Shown here: positions 32,046-42,138 of the stretch, piece by piece
Numbering within the stretch: the first letter of the stretch is position 1
How the letters are laid out: each line of letters begins with the position of its first letter
Source of the DNA: Trachythela sp. YZ-2020
Lineage: Eukaryota; Cnidaria; Anthozoa; Malacalcyonacea; Clavulariidae
Direction of reading: 5' to 3'
NCBI GenBank assembly: GCA_016169945.1
Contig: JADLSH010000293.1
Coordinates: 1,302,001 to 1,366,000, forward strand
DNA: 64,000 nt
Notes under the pieces: generated by a model
What the model was told of the DNA's origin: nothing
The model's database searches: none
The model's input: only the letters and a program-made list of their open reading frames with translations
Program-made: the position numbers and the translations under genes

Positions 32046-32252
32046 AATAATTTCACGATGTCGTCATCGTAACAAATTTCGCGTAAACAACGGAAACAAA
32101 GCCATGCATGCACACATTGTCTCCCACACACACTCCCACGCTCCGGCAGGAAGCATATAAGCGGTCATTTCTTTCGATACTTGTAAACTGCCTGATGATT
32201 CTTTTACAGATGAAACAGCCTGTTGCAGACAAGTTTTGAGGTAAGCGAAAAT
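31846..32252 (+). repeat. Downstream pseudo-LTR
   Basis: Same sequence as 29441-29847, with a +1 insertion in ATTTTATTTTTATTC (about 31928-31940) that shifts the ORF and a compensating base loss in the A-run near 32010. It ends at the (TA)n tract. Confidence 0.9.
32180..32233 (+). ncRNA. Hammerhead ribozyme in downstream pseudo-LTR
   Basis: Identical to the upstream copy: CTGATGA at 32192-32198, GAAA at 32212-32215, predicted cleavage after 32224. Two identical sites 2,405 nt apart would release a unit-length RNA from a read-through transcript. Confidence 0.78.
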
Positions 32253-32311
32253 ATATATATATATATATATATATCAGTTTATATGGCATATATATATATA
32301 TATATATATCA
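32250..32311. repeat. Two (TA)n tracts
   Basis: TA runs at 32250-32273 and 32288-32310, separated by CAGTTTATATGGC. They abut the PLE end. Confidence 0.95.
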
Positions 32312-32325
32312 GTTTCGGGCAAGAA

Positions 32326-32595
32326 ATGCTAATTTCGGAGATGGACAAGGCAACTTTAAATTCTTGGCTTTATAAAACTTGGAGTTACATTCACGGAAAC
32401 TTGGAGAAACAAAGCAAATTTAAACGTCAAATTTTAAATAATTGTCAAAGCTCATGGTCAAGAAAAGTTTTTCATCTTGAAACTACACGAAAACTCTGCA
32501 ACGAAAGCTCGGCTAGTGTTGGACATACGCCGGATAAATATATCTCAAGAGGAAAGGCACAAAGTCTAGCAATATTTCTGTTTTTTTCAACATAA
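32326..32595 (+). other. Unrecognised open frame, 89 codons
   Basis: Reads MLISEMDKATLNSWLYKTW and KQILNNCQSSWSRKVFHLE-like stretches of normal protein composition. It follows the PLE immediately. I cannot name it. It could be the end of a host exon or of another retroelement. Confidence 0.3.
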
Positions 32596-32865
32596 ATCAT
32601 CATTGTTTTAGTTCTATCGTTAATACGTTGCTTACTAGGCCAGGAAAATACATTCGTGGGCGTATTAAAACAAGTCATAACGATTCTAGATCTTTTGCTT
32701 CGCCGTTTTCAAAAAGTGGGAAAAGTTGGCAGGAAGATATTTCCTCCCTATTTCGTCCATGAAACGCCCCAAAAATTTCATTATTGGCATCTATTGACAA
32801 ACTTGAACTAAAAAATAGATATGTGCGGTGCCAGTGTGGGTAGAGTATAGCAAATACGGCGTTCA

Positions 32866-32986
32866 GTCACTGTTGCGTAAAACTACCTGAAAAATACAAC
32901 GAGAACGAAGGGCCTTCGCTTGAAACGTCGAAGTTCTCGCTGTATTTTTCAGGTAGTTTTACACAACAGTGAGTCAACCGCCGTAA
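32866..32986. repeat. Head-to-head hammerhead-like repeat pair
   Basis: Arms CGTAAAACTACCTGAAAAAT and ATTTTTCAGGTAGTTTTACA are inverted around GAACGAAGGGCC and GCTTGAAACGTCGAAGTTC. The left flank (GTGCCAGTGTGGGTAGAGTA) is the complement of 13028-13050, so both loci derive from the same head-to-head arrangement. The upstream core (CTGANGA) is not preserved. Confidence 0.75.
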
Positions 32987-33293
32987 TATTAGATATGAAT
33001 AAATTTATTTGAGGCGTGTAAACTGAAGAGAAAAGTCTAAATATGTGACTAGTATTAAACGCGTTGTAATAAAATTATGCCCTGACCATGTTCAGACGAG
33101 CTATTCCTCGACACATTTTCTGCGCACGTTTGAATAACTAACTAAAAAAGTAATTAGGTTTTTAACCCTTAAAGCTAATAGTGCCCTGTTGTTACACCGG
33201 AGGCCACCCAAGCCTGAAAAATGAAAACTTGTTCGGACTTGCCCGTCTGCGTCGCTTCTCCTGCCTATGAAAGTTTACTAAATATTCACCTAC

Positions 33294-33378
33294 CAGTGAT
33301 TAAGTTAACAACCTCCTGCAAGTTCTTCCCTTTTAGTCTTTCAACAATTACCTCCAGGAGGTCAATTGCAGATGCCAT
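33294..33378 (-). other. Possible first exon, minus strand
   Basis: From an ATG at 33378, the minus strand reads MASAIDLLEVIVERLKGK and NLQEVVNLITG, ending at a splice-donor-like G/GTAGGTGAA. Sequence and donor look genuine, but no following exon is recognisable and I cannot name the family. Confidence 0.35.
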
Positions 33379-33734
33379 TTTCCAGAAAAAAAATTTAAAA
33401 CGGTGTCGACGGTGGGTCTGTGTGAAACTCTTTTTCGCGCTCAAGTCCTTGACCTTGACAAAAGCTATGACAAATGCTATTATGATCATATGGTTAGATT
33501 TCACCAATATGACTGCCTCGTCCCCAGTCGCTTGCTAACAAATAACTAATGAGGAAAAAACGAATAATTAACGAGGAAAACGAATAATTAGAATAATTAA
33601 TGGGGGCGCGCGGAAAGATGGGAAGGGGACATACAATAAGATAAATTCGTCTCAAAGACATCTGAGCCGGAGGCACAGTTGTGAAACATCAGAGTTTGGA
33701 AATAATGAAGAAGGTAACCAAGAAAAATTCCTCC

Positions 33735-34041
33735 TGATGGTGGAGACAATGAAGGAGATGAAGGGCACCATAGCATTTTACGCAAAAATTCAGCAAAATA
33801 TTTACTAACTTTAAAATCCAGCCACAGTATCATTGACGCAGCCATTAACAGAATAGTCAATGTGACACAAAGTTTTGTAAGTGATATAATGGAGACTGTC
33901 AAGAATACAGTTAAAGATAAATTGGATGAAAATGATGTAGATATTGATCTAGATGAGATCTGCAACCTTGATGGCATGTTTGAGGACCTGTCAACTGCCC
34001 AAATGAGGAAAACATACTTCAAAGATCACTTTGGTTTGCTG
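33735..34041 (+). CDS. Exon a of YYDDIEVANPLGSK-family gene (fragment)
   Basis: Open frame DEGHHSILRKNSAKYLLTL (about 33755), SIIDAAINRIVNVTQSFV, then DVDIDLDEICNLDGMFEDL and RKTYFKDHFGLL, ending at CTG/GTAATT (34041). This order (SAKYLL..L, a helical segment of the VTQSFVSDIM type, D..Y.K..F.L) matches a family of large uncharacterised proteins common in cnidarians and fish, possibly derived from a DNA transposon. Upstream an in-frame TAA lies near 33715, so an acceptor is needed there. Followed by exons b and c. Whether a working gene or a relic remains open. Confidence 0.6.
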
Positions 34042-34334
34042 GTAATTGTTCAGTATATTATTTAAATTGGGTTTTCCAACATTACAGTTATAATTGTTAA
34101 ATATTGGGCCATATTGTATGTACAATTTCCATTTACTGCAGGAAAAAAAGGTCAATTATTGCATACTATGTACTACCATGTGATAGTGCTCCCATTACAT
34201 TGTGGGACACATAAGCTGGAATTGCATGCAACTAATGGTCTCAAACTCTTATCAACTCTCATCGGTTATACCTGGGGTAGGGAGTTGTTTATTTTTATTT
34301 CAAACTTAATTAAACTCAATTACTGTAGTCATTA

Positions 34335-34768
34335 TGCATGTATCAACAGCTTCCGCTTGGGGACCCAGAGGCATTTCCCAAGTGTTTGCGTTCCATTTGG
34401 GTTATCAAGCCGAAAACTAGAAACTCTCAAAAGTGACTTCAACGCAATGAATTTCTTGTGAATTTATAGGTGGGTTTAGGGCTATTCATATTATACATTT
34501 CCTATTTTACGCTACAAGTAATTGTTGATGTAGTGCGATAAGTCAGTCAATAAACGAGAGTTTATTCTGTTTGCAACTGGCTGTATAACAAATAACTTGA
34601 TCGATATACTGTAGGATTGAATAAAAGATACAGCCCTTGGGGGTGGGGATTGTATTTAACACCTGTACATCGAACACAGGGGAATTTGCTAAGGTTTGAC
34701 TGGATAAGTAGACCAATCCCCCTGGATCTCTGGGGGTTGACCTCAGGGGGAAGTCACTGATACATGCA
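34335..34768. mobile_element. Harbinger-like MITE, copy 2 (in intron)
   Basis: 434 bp with TGCATGTATCA and TGATACATGCA ends, flanked by TTA on both sides (34332-34334, 34769-34771). Internal blocks (GACCCAGAGGCATTTCCCAAG; GGGGAATTTGCTAAGGTTTG) match the copy at 11567-12085. It lies in the intron between exons a and b. Confidence 0.85.
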
Positions 34769-35608
34769 TTAACTATTAACTTAGCACTTGTCGTAACCTG
34801 CAATTCACTGACAATGAGAGTTGATGGGATATGTTTAAGAAAATTATCCATGTACCAATTTTACAGAATTATGATAGGTTCATGTTTTTGCTATTCATAT
34901 CAGAAAACTTAAGAACATGCATGTTTTGCTTGTCATAAATGTAAGATCATATTTTATCCCTTAAATCAATGCATGCATGCAAATACTTTCCATTTCTCCA
35001 CATCAGAAAATGCCAATGCCATTGTAGATATGCCTAAAAATATCAAGCAGTCAATCAAAACTACAAAAGATAACCATGCATGCATAGTCCTATAAATTGG
35101 GGGTAACTAATTACAGTAACTGACAAATACCCATGTAGGTACCCTTCTACCCTTCAACAGACAACAAATAAAATTGACTGGCAGTATTAGACAGAGAAAA
35201 ACTGACCTAACTTGGGCACATGCATTACTAGCTAATGGGTTAATTAGGTCTCAAAAAACGAAACGAAACGATGTTGTATTATTGAACAGAATGACCTATG
35301 GTACCAATGAAGAGGGGAAGATGGAAAAGTGAATTATATACCATTGTTGCAATTTTTTAGGAACCCCAAACAGGGATTTTGGGTGAAAAAAGGGATTGGA
35401 AGACCCAGAAATCAAGTCCAGATTTGATCACAGAAATAGTTGTATCTGATGTCAACTTCTATTATGTATCTTTAATTAGCAATCTGGAGGTAAAATGAAT
35501 ATACATAACAATTGTACTAGTTTGCATTAATAATCGCTAGCACATTTTCAAAAAAGATGCACAGGGTATATATTTACTGTCTCTACAAATTTTCTACTTG
35601 ATTTTTAG

Positions 35609-35816
35609 ATAATGCTCAAAAATCCAGAGGTGCTGGAATCTGTACAAGACAGTCATGTAAGCAGTGACCGATTGGTAAGAGATTTTTGTGATCGATATTA
35701 CGTTCGCACCCACCCAGTTTTCCAGAACACAGATAATTCTCTCCAGATTGTGGGCTACTATGATGACATAGAAGTTGCCAACCCACTTGGTTCCAAATCA
35801 ACAAAGCATAAACTTG
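35609..35816 (+). CDS. Exon b of YYDDIEVANPLGSK-family gene
   Basis: The most diagnostic exon. Acceptor TTGATTTTTAG/ATAATG at 35608, donor CTTG/GTATGT at 35816. It reads LKNPEVLESVQ, VRDFCDRYYVRTHPVF, then SLQIVGYYDDIEVANPLGSK and KHKLG. The YDDIEVANPLGSK-KHKLG string is nearly invariant in this family. Function is unknown to me. No stop or frameshift, so the exon may be under selection. Confidence 0.72.
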
Positions 35817-36539
35817 GTATGTGTAACTAGAAATACAAAGTTCAGAACTTCAAAGTCCCCACGAAAATGCCCACCCACAAAAAATATGCTAGCTATAAAA
35901 AAAGCACCAGGACCCGGTTGTACAAAGGCAGTTTAGCTTAAACTGCATGTGGATAAGCTAAAATTAAAAAACACTTTCACACATTTGGTGAATGACTGAA
36001 CTTAAATCTTATGCCCTTAATATGTAGTTGCAAATATAATTGTTCTATTCAAGTTGAAATATTTAGGTTGGTTGTTCGATGAATGTATAGACTCTATATT
36101 TTCAAGTTATCCACCGTTTAAGCTAAATGGGCTGCGTACAAGTCCGGCCCCAGGTTTTATTCTAGATATAATAACTATCAATTATATCCAGTCATCAACT
36201 CGCCAAACCAGTGTCTCCTTGTTGATTAAAGAGAATTTTTACCTTCTTTTTGGAACATCGAATGATGTCACTATAGAAAGTATGAATTAAAAATCCAATT
36301 TTGGTGCCGTTTTATTGATGCAACCATTAAATGACCAATGTCTGTTGTAAATGACTTAAAGTGACTTAAACATAATTAATGCACATACTGTATGTACCAA
36401 AGGGCATTACCTAGACAACAAACAATAATATATCATTCAACATATTTCCATGTCAACACACCCTTTCAAATGCAATTATATACATTAAATTATAAATTAA
36501 TTTTAGTTTTTAATTATTATATTTTCTAGGTTGTTTCTA

Positions 36540-36641
36540 CTGATTCAGTTGCTTGCTCTAGCAAAGTGCAAAGATATAAAAGACTTTGGAATAAAGCCGA
36601 TTTTGCAACCATTTGTGGATGATATAAATAGATTGGCAAGT
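36540..36641 (+). CDS. Exon c of YYDDIEVANPLGSK-family gene
   Basis: Acceptor TTTTCTAG at 36539, consensus donor AGT/GTGAGT at 36641. It reads LFLLIQLLALAKCKDIKDFG and KPILQPFVDDINRLAS, as expected shortly after the KHKLG motif (IQL-A--K--DI--YGI--IL-PF--D). Joining b directly to c is out of phase, and the expected F-Y-TLGN-segment is absent, so one small exon is missing or diverged. No later exon is recognised. Confidence 0.62.
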
Positions 36642-38002
36642 GTGAGTTACAGTAATTTTAATCCATTTTTATAGCCTGCAGGCAGTGTCAACACAAAGTA
36701 ATCAAATAATGGATTGAGGGCTGCACACAGGCTATTTGAGTATTTATTTTTTTACTACTCTACTTTTAGACTGCATTGCCATTAGCATAGATTATAATAG
36801 AGTTGTGTAACTCTTCAAATGGCACTAGATGAATTAATAATAAAAACATCCAGAGGCCAGAGACAGAGTAGGATACATGCAAAAACACAATAAAATTACA
36901 GTATCTTTCTATTGTTAAATGTTACAAATTGCAACTTACATTTGTCCAAAAACCAAACCCTTTACTGACAGAAAACCTTTTAATATACTTCTATTAAAAG
37001 TCTTTTATATCTTTAAAAATTTTTATAAGACATGTTGGCGATGGATTGAGTGACTTAAAGCCTCGTGCAATCTCGTACCCCGAACCTGCGATCCTAGTCC
37101 TCTATGCGCGCGTTCTATATTATCGTGACGTCACCGAATGAAATGAGAACGCTTAACAGGCCTAGGAACTAGGCTGCGTCTACAGGGAGCCAACCCTATG
37201 GAGCCAACCAATCTCATACCCCGAGCCCGCGATCCTTCGGGGGAAGGATTCCCAAAAGATCGCAGGCTCGGGGGAAGAGATTGGGAGCCAACAGCCCAAT
37301 CTCGTCCCCCGAGCCTGCGATCCTTTGGGAAGAATCGTAAGCTCTGGGATAATCCATAACCGGAAGTGAATATGATTGGTAGTTGATACGGAATGGATGT
37401 CGCAATAATTCAACAATAAATTATTAACCGGGTAAATTATATATACAAGATGGCTGCTGTTTAGGAGTGTGCGAATATTGTTTTTCTATTTCAGAGTAAT
37501 TTTAGCAGTGATAAGGTGAATAATCGTCTGTATAAATATTACACGGAAAATATGAAGAAAGGTACTATTAAGTTTGTACTATTTTATAAATGTACCAATG
37601 GTGAAATAGAACGTGAAACTTTGCTGTAAATTTTATAAAGCCTACATACTGTACTAAAATTCCTAACATTTTATGCTTCAGCCTTATTTTGGAAATATTT
37701 ATGGTTTTGAAAATGGTTATACTTTATCACAACTTTTTATTTGATTGTGAAAAACAGAATATTTTATCTATATCCATTTCAAAAAGCAGTTGATTTTAGC
37801 TTAGTGGCCTAATCTTGATCATCTTATAATTAGTAAATACAAGATCACTACTAAATTATATTTAAGCCTAATAATCTCTAACCATGTACTACAAGAATTA
37901 TCCTTACAATCTTAGTCATGTTGTATATCAATGTATGATTGATTCAGCGGGTATTGTTAAATACTTATCTTGTATTCTAGCCTACATACTTGTATTAATA
38001 AT
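36642..38002. other. No gene; palindromic CCCGAGCC-GCGATCC repeats
   Basis: At 37066-37335 the motif AATCTCGTACCCCGAGCC-type / GCGATCCTTCGGGGGAAGG recurs in both orientations (for example GATCCTTCGGGGGAAGGAT at 37231). The same repeat forms the centre of the palindrome at 39846-40027. Elsewhere AT-rich with no supported gene. Confidence 0.6.
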
Positions 38003-41000
38003 ATAAAACAAATTAGTCATACACATTGGTGATAAGTCATAAGTGTACCATGTATATTTTCTATATACAGTTTTGTGGCTTATTGGCAGGGGTCAATCCT
38101 GGTAGGAGAATATATGTACTCCCTCTTGTTGTACAGAGGGCAAATTCATATAATAATTAACTGGAATAATTTTCAATGTTTTTTCAACAACAACAACAAC
38201 ATAAAACATAATCACACAGCTTCCCATAAAATATAGCCAAACTGGTTCCATAGTTGTTGTTGCTCCCAAGGAAGAGTCCAGGGTAGCCAAATACAAGGTA
38301 GCATAGGTAGTGGAACCGGGAAGGGGGGGGCTAAAGCCGGGAAATGGGGGCCCCCCTGTTTCAGTCTTTCAATTAAATATGTTTATATAAAAAATGTTGA
38401 ATATTAGATTATTGAACTATGTTTTTAGTACTCGAGATGAAAGCTTGTAATGTTGAAATTTCCATAAAATTCTCCCCACAGAATGCAGGAAATGTGGTTT
38501 CAGAGGTACTAGATTTCAAAATTTTCTGGGGAATGATTATCATTCCCCAAGACCCCTCTACATTGGTGCGCTACATTCTAAGCCCCCCAATAATACAGAT
38601 CTTCCACCGCCTATGCAAGGTGGGTACAATCTTTGACATAATGCTTGAGACCAATCCTCACAATATTGCAAACTGCAAAGTTAGTATACATTGACAAAAC
38701 AAACTTCATCATACCCACTTTCCCAGTTGAGTGTTGTTAACAATGTCGTTGAAAAATCTTTTGATAATTTACTATATAACAAGTTCAATATTGAGAGTCG
38801 GGGCTTAAGAAGCGCAACAGGGAAATTATTATGAGGGTATGAAAATTTTGTATAGAAGTAAAGGTAGTCTAAACCAGTTATGTCCAAGATTGTAGCCACA
38901 GTCGAAAATTGCAAAAGATTTTGAGCAAGCTACAAGAAGGGTGATATACATGCCCCCATTATTCAAGTACTTAATCACTGGTAGAAATCAACAGGGGTAT
39001 GTCAAGTATGAAGCTTACAGATTGTTCAAGCAGGCTGGCTTACTAGTACGAAAATCCTGTCATATATTTATTCTGTATATTTTCAAGATGGCATTCCTAT
39101 TGGAATGGGGTGGCAAGCCAGGCTTGCTCACTTTGCAGGGTATATCTGGTTCATAAGAACAGTCCATTAAAAGATTGAACTGCAGGCCTGATCTAACTCT
39201 TGACAAAAATTGTGTTTGTGTTTCAAATGAAGTTTATTATTATGGCTCAATGCTCATAATAATGTAATGGAACCAATTTTCAGTTCATAACTTTAAGCTT
39301 CGTGTGATATTTCCTTGATCTACAAAAATGTTTAAGGTTAATAGCTGAGTTGGAAGTACTCTAGCGTTTCCTCTTGTAGTCCAATCCTATACTACGTTCC
39401 AGCCATGTTTTTAGACTGGACTTTTAATAGTACCCAAAATTTCGCGCATTGTTTCGCCTTGGACGAACTTACGAGCGCGAAACGGCTTAATTTTGATGGT
39501 AGAAAGACAAGGACCCGTACAATTCAAGATTTTCCATAGTGACAGTGCCAAAGCCCAAAGGACAAAAATATAGTTAATTTATACTTTATAATTGCAACAT
39601 TTTCTTCGATATAAAACACTCTTCACCGCTCCATATCGACTATTTTGATTACAATATTTTCTTTTCTCTGTCGTATTTATACTCCTCTTGCAACGTAGTA
39701 GCAAGAACATTTAGATTTGCTGCCAAAAACGATATATTTTCATGTTTCATATACGAAACAACAGAATATTTTGCAGAATTTATTTTGAGTTTCGCGAACG
39801 CATGCGCAGTTTGTTCGAGGAACAGTTTTCTGTACCTCTGAGTCGGATTATCCCAGAGCCTCCGTTCCTTCCCCCGAAGGATCGCGGGCTCGGGGTACGA
39901 GATTGCAGGGAGCCGAGAAGCCCTCAATCTCGTACCCAGAGCCATCCCATTTTACTCATGGCTCTCAATCACGTTCCCCGAACCCGCGATCCTTCGGGGG
40001 AAGGAACGGAGGCTCTGGGATAATCCAACTCAGAGGTACAGAAAACTGTACCTCGACTAAACTGCGTTCGCGAAACTCAAAACAAATTCTATTTGTTTCG
40101 TATATAAATCATGAAATTATACCGTTTTTGGCAGCAAATCTAAATGTTCTTCGTACTACGTTGCAAGAGAAGTATAAATACGACATAGCAAAGAAAATAT
40201 TGTAATAAAAACAGTCGATATGGAGCGGTGAAGAGTGTTTTATATCGAAGAAAATGTTGCAATTATAAAGTATAAATTAAGTATATTGTTCTCCTTTGGC
40301 CTTTGGCACTGTCACTATGGAAAATCTTGAATCATAGGGGTCCTTGTCTTTCTACCATCAAAATTAAGCCGTTTCACGCTCGTAAGTTCGTCCAAGCCGA
40401 AACAATGCGTGAAATTTTGGGTATTAAAAGTCCAGTCTAAAAACATGGCTGGAACGTACTATACGATTGGACTACAAGAGGATCTATTAACCTTAAACAT
40501 TTTGTAGATCAAAGGAATATCACACGAAGCTTAAAGTTATGAACTGAAAATTGGTTCCATTACATTATTATGAGCCATATAGTATAGTAATAAACTTCAT
40601 TTGAAATACAAACACAATTTTGGTCAAAAGTTAGATCAGGCCTGCAGTTCAATCTTTTAATGGACTGTTCTTATGAACCAGATATACCCGGCAAAGTGAG
40701 CAAGTCTGGCTTGCCATGTCAGTTTATCATATTCCTCATACAAGGCAAGCACAACCCGTGACCTGGGATCTTGTCACTCATGCAAGCACTCTGTGAGCCA
40801 GGTTGGCCCCATTGCAATAGAAATACCATCTTGAAAATATACAGAATAAATATATGACAGGATCTTCGTACTAGTAAGCCAGCCTGGTTGAACAACCTGT
40901 AAACTTCAAACTTGACATACCCCTGTTGATTTCTACCAGTGATTAAGTACTTGGAAGATGGGGGCATATATAACACCCTTCTTGTAGCTTGCTCAAAATA

Positions 41001-42138
41001 TTTTGCAATTTTGGACTGTGGCTACAATCTTGGAAGTAACTAGTTGAGACTACCTTTACCTCTATTCAAAATTTTCATACCCTCAAAATAATTTCCTTGT
41101 TGCGCTTCTTAAGCCCAGACTCTCAATATTGAACTTGTTATATGGTAAATTATCAAAAGTTGTTTCAATGACATTGTTAACAACACTCAACTGGGAAAGT
41201 GGGTATGATGAAGTTTGTTTTGTCAATGTATACTAACTTTGTAATATTGTGAGGAATGGTCTCAAGCATTATGTCAAAGATTGCACCTACCTTGCACAGG
41301 CGGTGAAAGATCTGTATTATTGGGGGGCTTAGAATGTAGCGCACCAATGTAGGGGGGTCTGGGGGAATGATAATCCTTCCCCAGAAGAGTTTGAAATCTA
41401 GTATCTCTGAAACCACATTTCCTGCATTCTGTGGGGAGAATTTTATGGAAATTTCAACATTACAAGCTTTCATCTCGAGTACTAAAAACATAGTTCAATA
41501 ATCTAATATTCAACATTTGTTATATAAACATATTTAATTGAAAGACTGAAACAGGGGGGCCAAGGCCCCCATTTCCCGGCTATAGCCCTCCCCCTTCCTG
41601 GTTCCACCACCTATGCTACCTTGTATTTGGCTACCCTGGAATCTTCCTTGGGAGCAATTCATGTACCTTGGCACATATTACTAGGCATTGGCTCTAGCAC
41701 TCCACAGTTTATTAACAATGGCAAAATTTGTATTATCATGGTTTTAGAAATTATTATGTCACAACACTATTTTCAGAATGGCTTTTCTTCAATGTACCTG
41801 TATGATTACAATATTTCCCTGTACCATGGGCAAGTTCCCATGCAGGGATCATGACTTGGTCCTGGCTGGCCTGTGAGCAGACTAGCTCCTGGCCAACAAC
41901 TATGGAACCAGTTTGGCTATATTTTATGGGAAGCTGTGTGATTATGTTTTATGTTGTTGTTGTTGAAAAAACATTGAAAAGTATTCCAGTAAATTATTAT
42001 ATGAATTTGCCCTCTGTACAGCAAGAGGGGTACATATATTCTCCTACCAGGATTGACCCCTGCCTATAAGCCACAAAACTGTATATAGAAAATATACATG
42101 GTACACTTATTACCAATGTGTATGACTAATTTGTTTTA
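38003..42138. repeat. 4.1-kb imperfect palindrome
   Basis: The left arm (38003 to about 39900) and right arm (about 39975-42138) are inverted copies. Examples: AGTACTCGAGATGAAAGCTT at 38440 and its complement at 41470; GCAGGCCTGATCTAACT at 39183 and its complement at 40635; ends AACAAATTAGTCATACACAT and ATGTGTATGACTAATTTG. Arms differ by scattered substitutions. The right arm holds about 235 extra bases (41659-41893). No transposase or other gene is recognisable. Short frames are mirrored between arms. The right end is cut by the Helitron-like element. Confidence 0.92.
39846..40027. repeat. Inverted core of the 4.1-kb palindrome
   Basis: ATTATCCCAGAGCCTCCGTTCC and GGAACGGAGGCTCTGGGATAAT (20-base cores) enclose GAAGGATCGCGGGCTCGGGG and its mirror. 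The centre lies between 39905 and 39975. This core belongs to the same repeat family as 37066-37335. Confidence 0.85.

Larger units (their letters stand above)
29441..32252 (+). mobile_element. Penelope-like element with pseudo-LTRs and hammerheads
   Basis: A nearly complete Penelope-like retroelement. A 407-bp direct repeat (29441-29847 and 31846-32252, offset 2,405 bp) flanks a single long ORF, and the upstream copy starts inside the C-terminal coding sequence. This is the pseudo-LTR arrangement typical of PLEs, which arises from tandem or partly tandem copies. Each repeat contains a hammerhead motif. The right end runs into (TA)n. Divergence between the two repeats is low (single-base indels plus a few substitutions), pointing to a fairly recent insertion. 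Confidence 0.92.
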
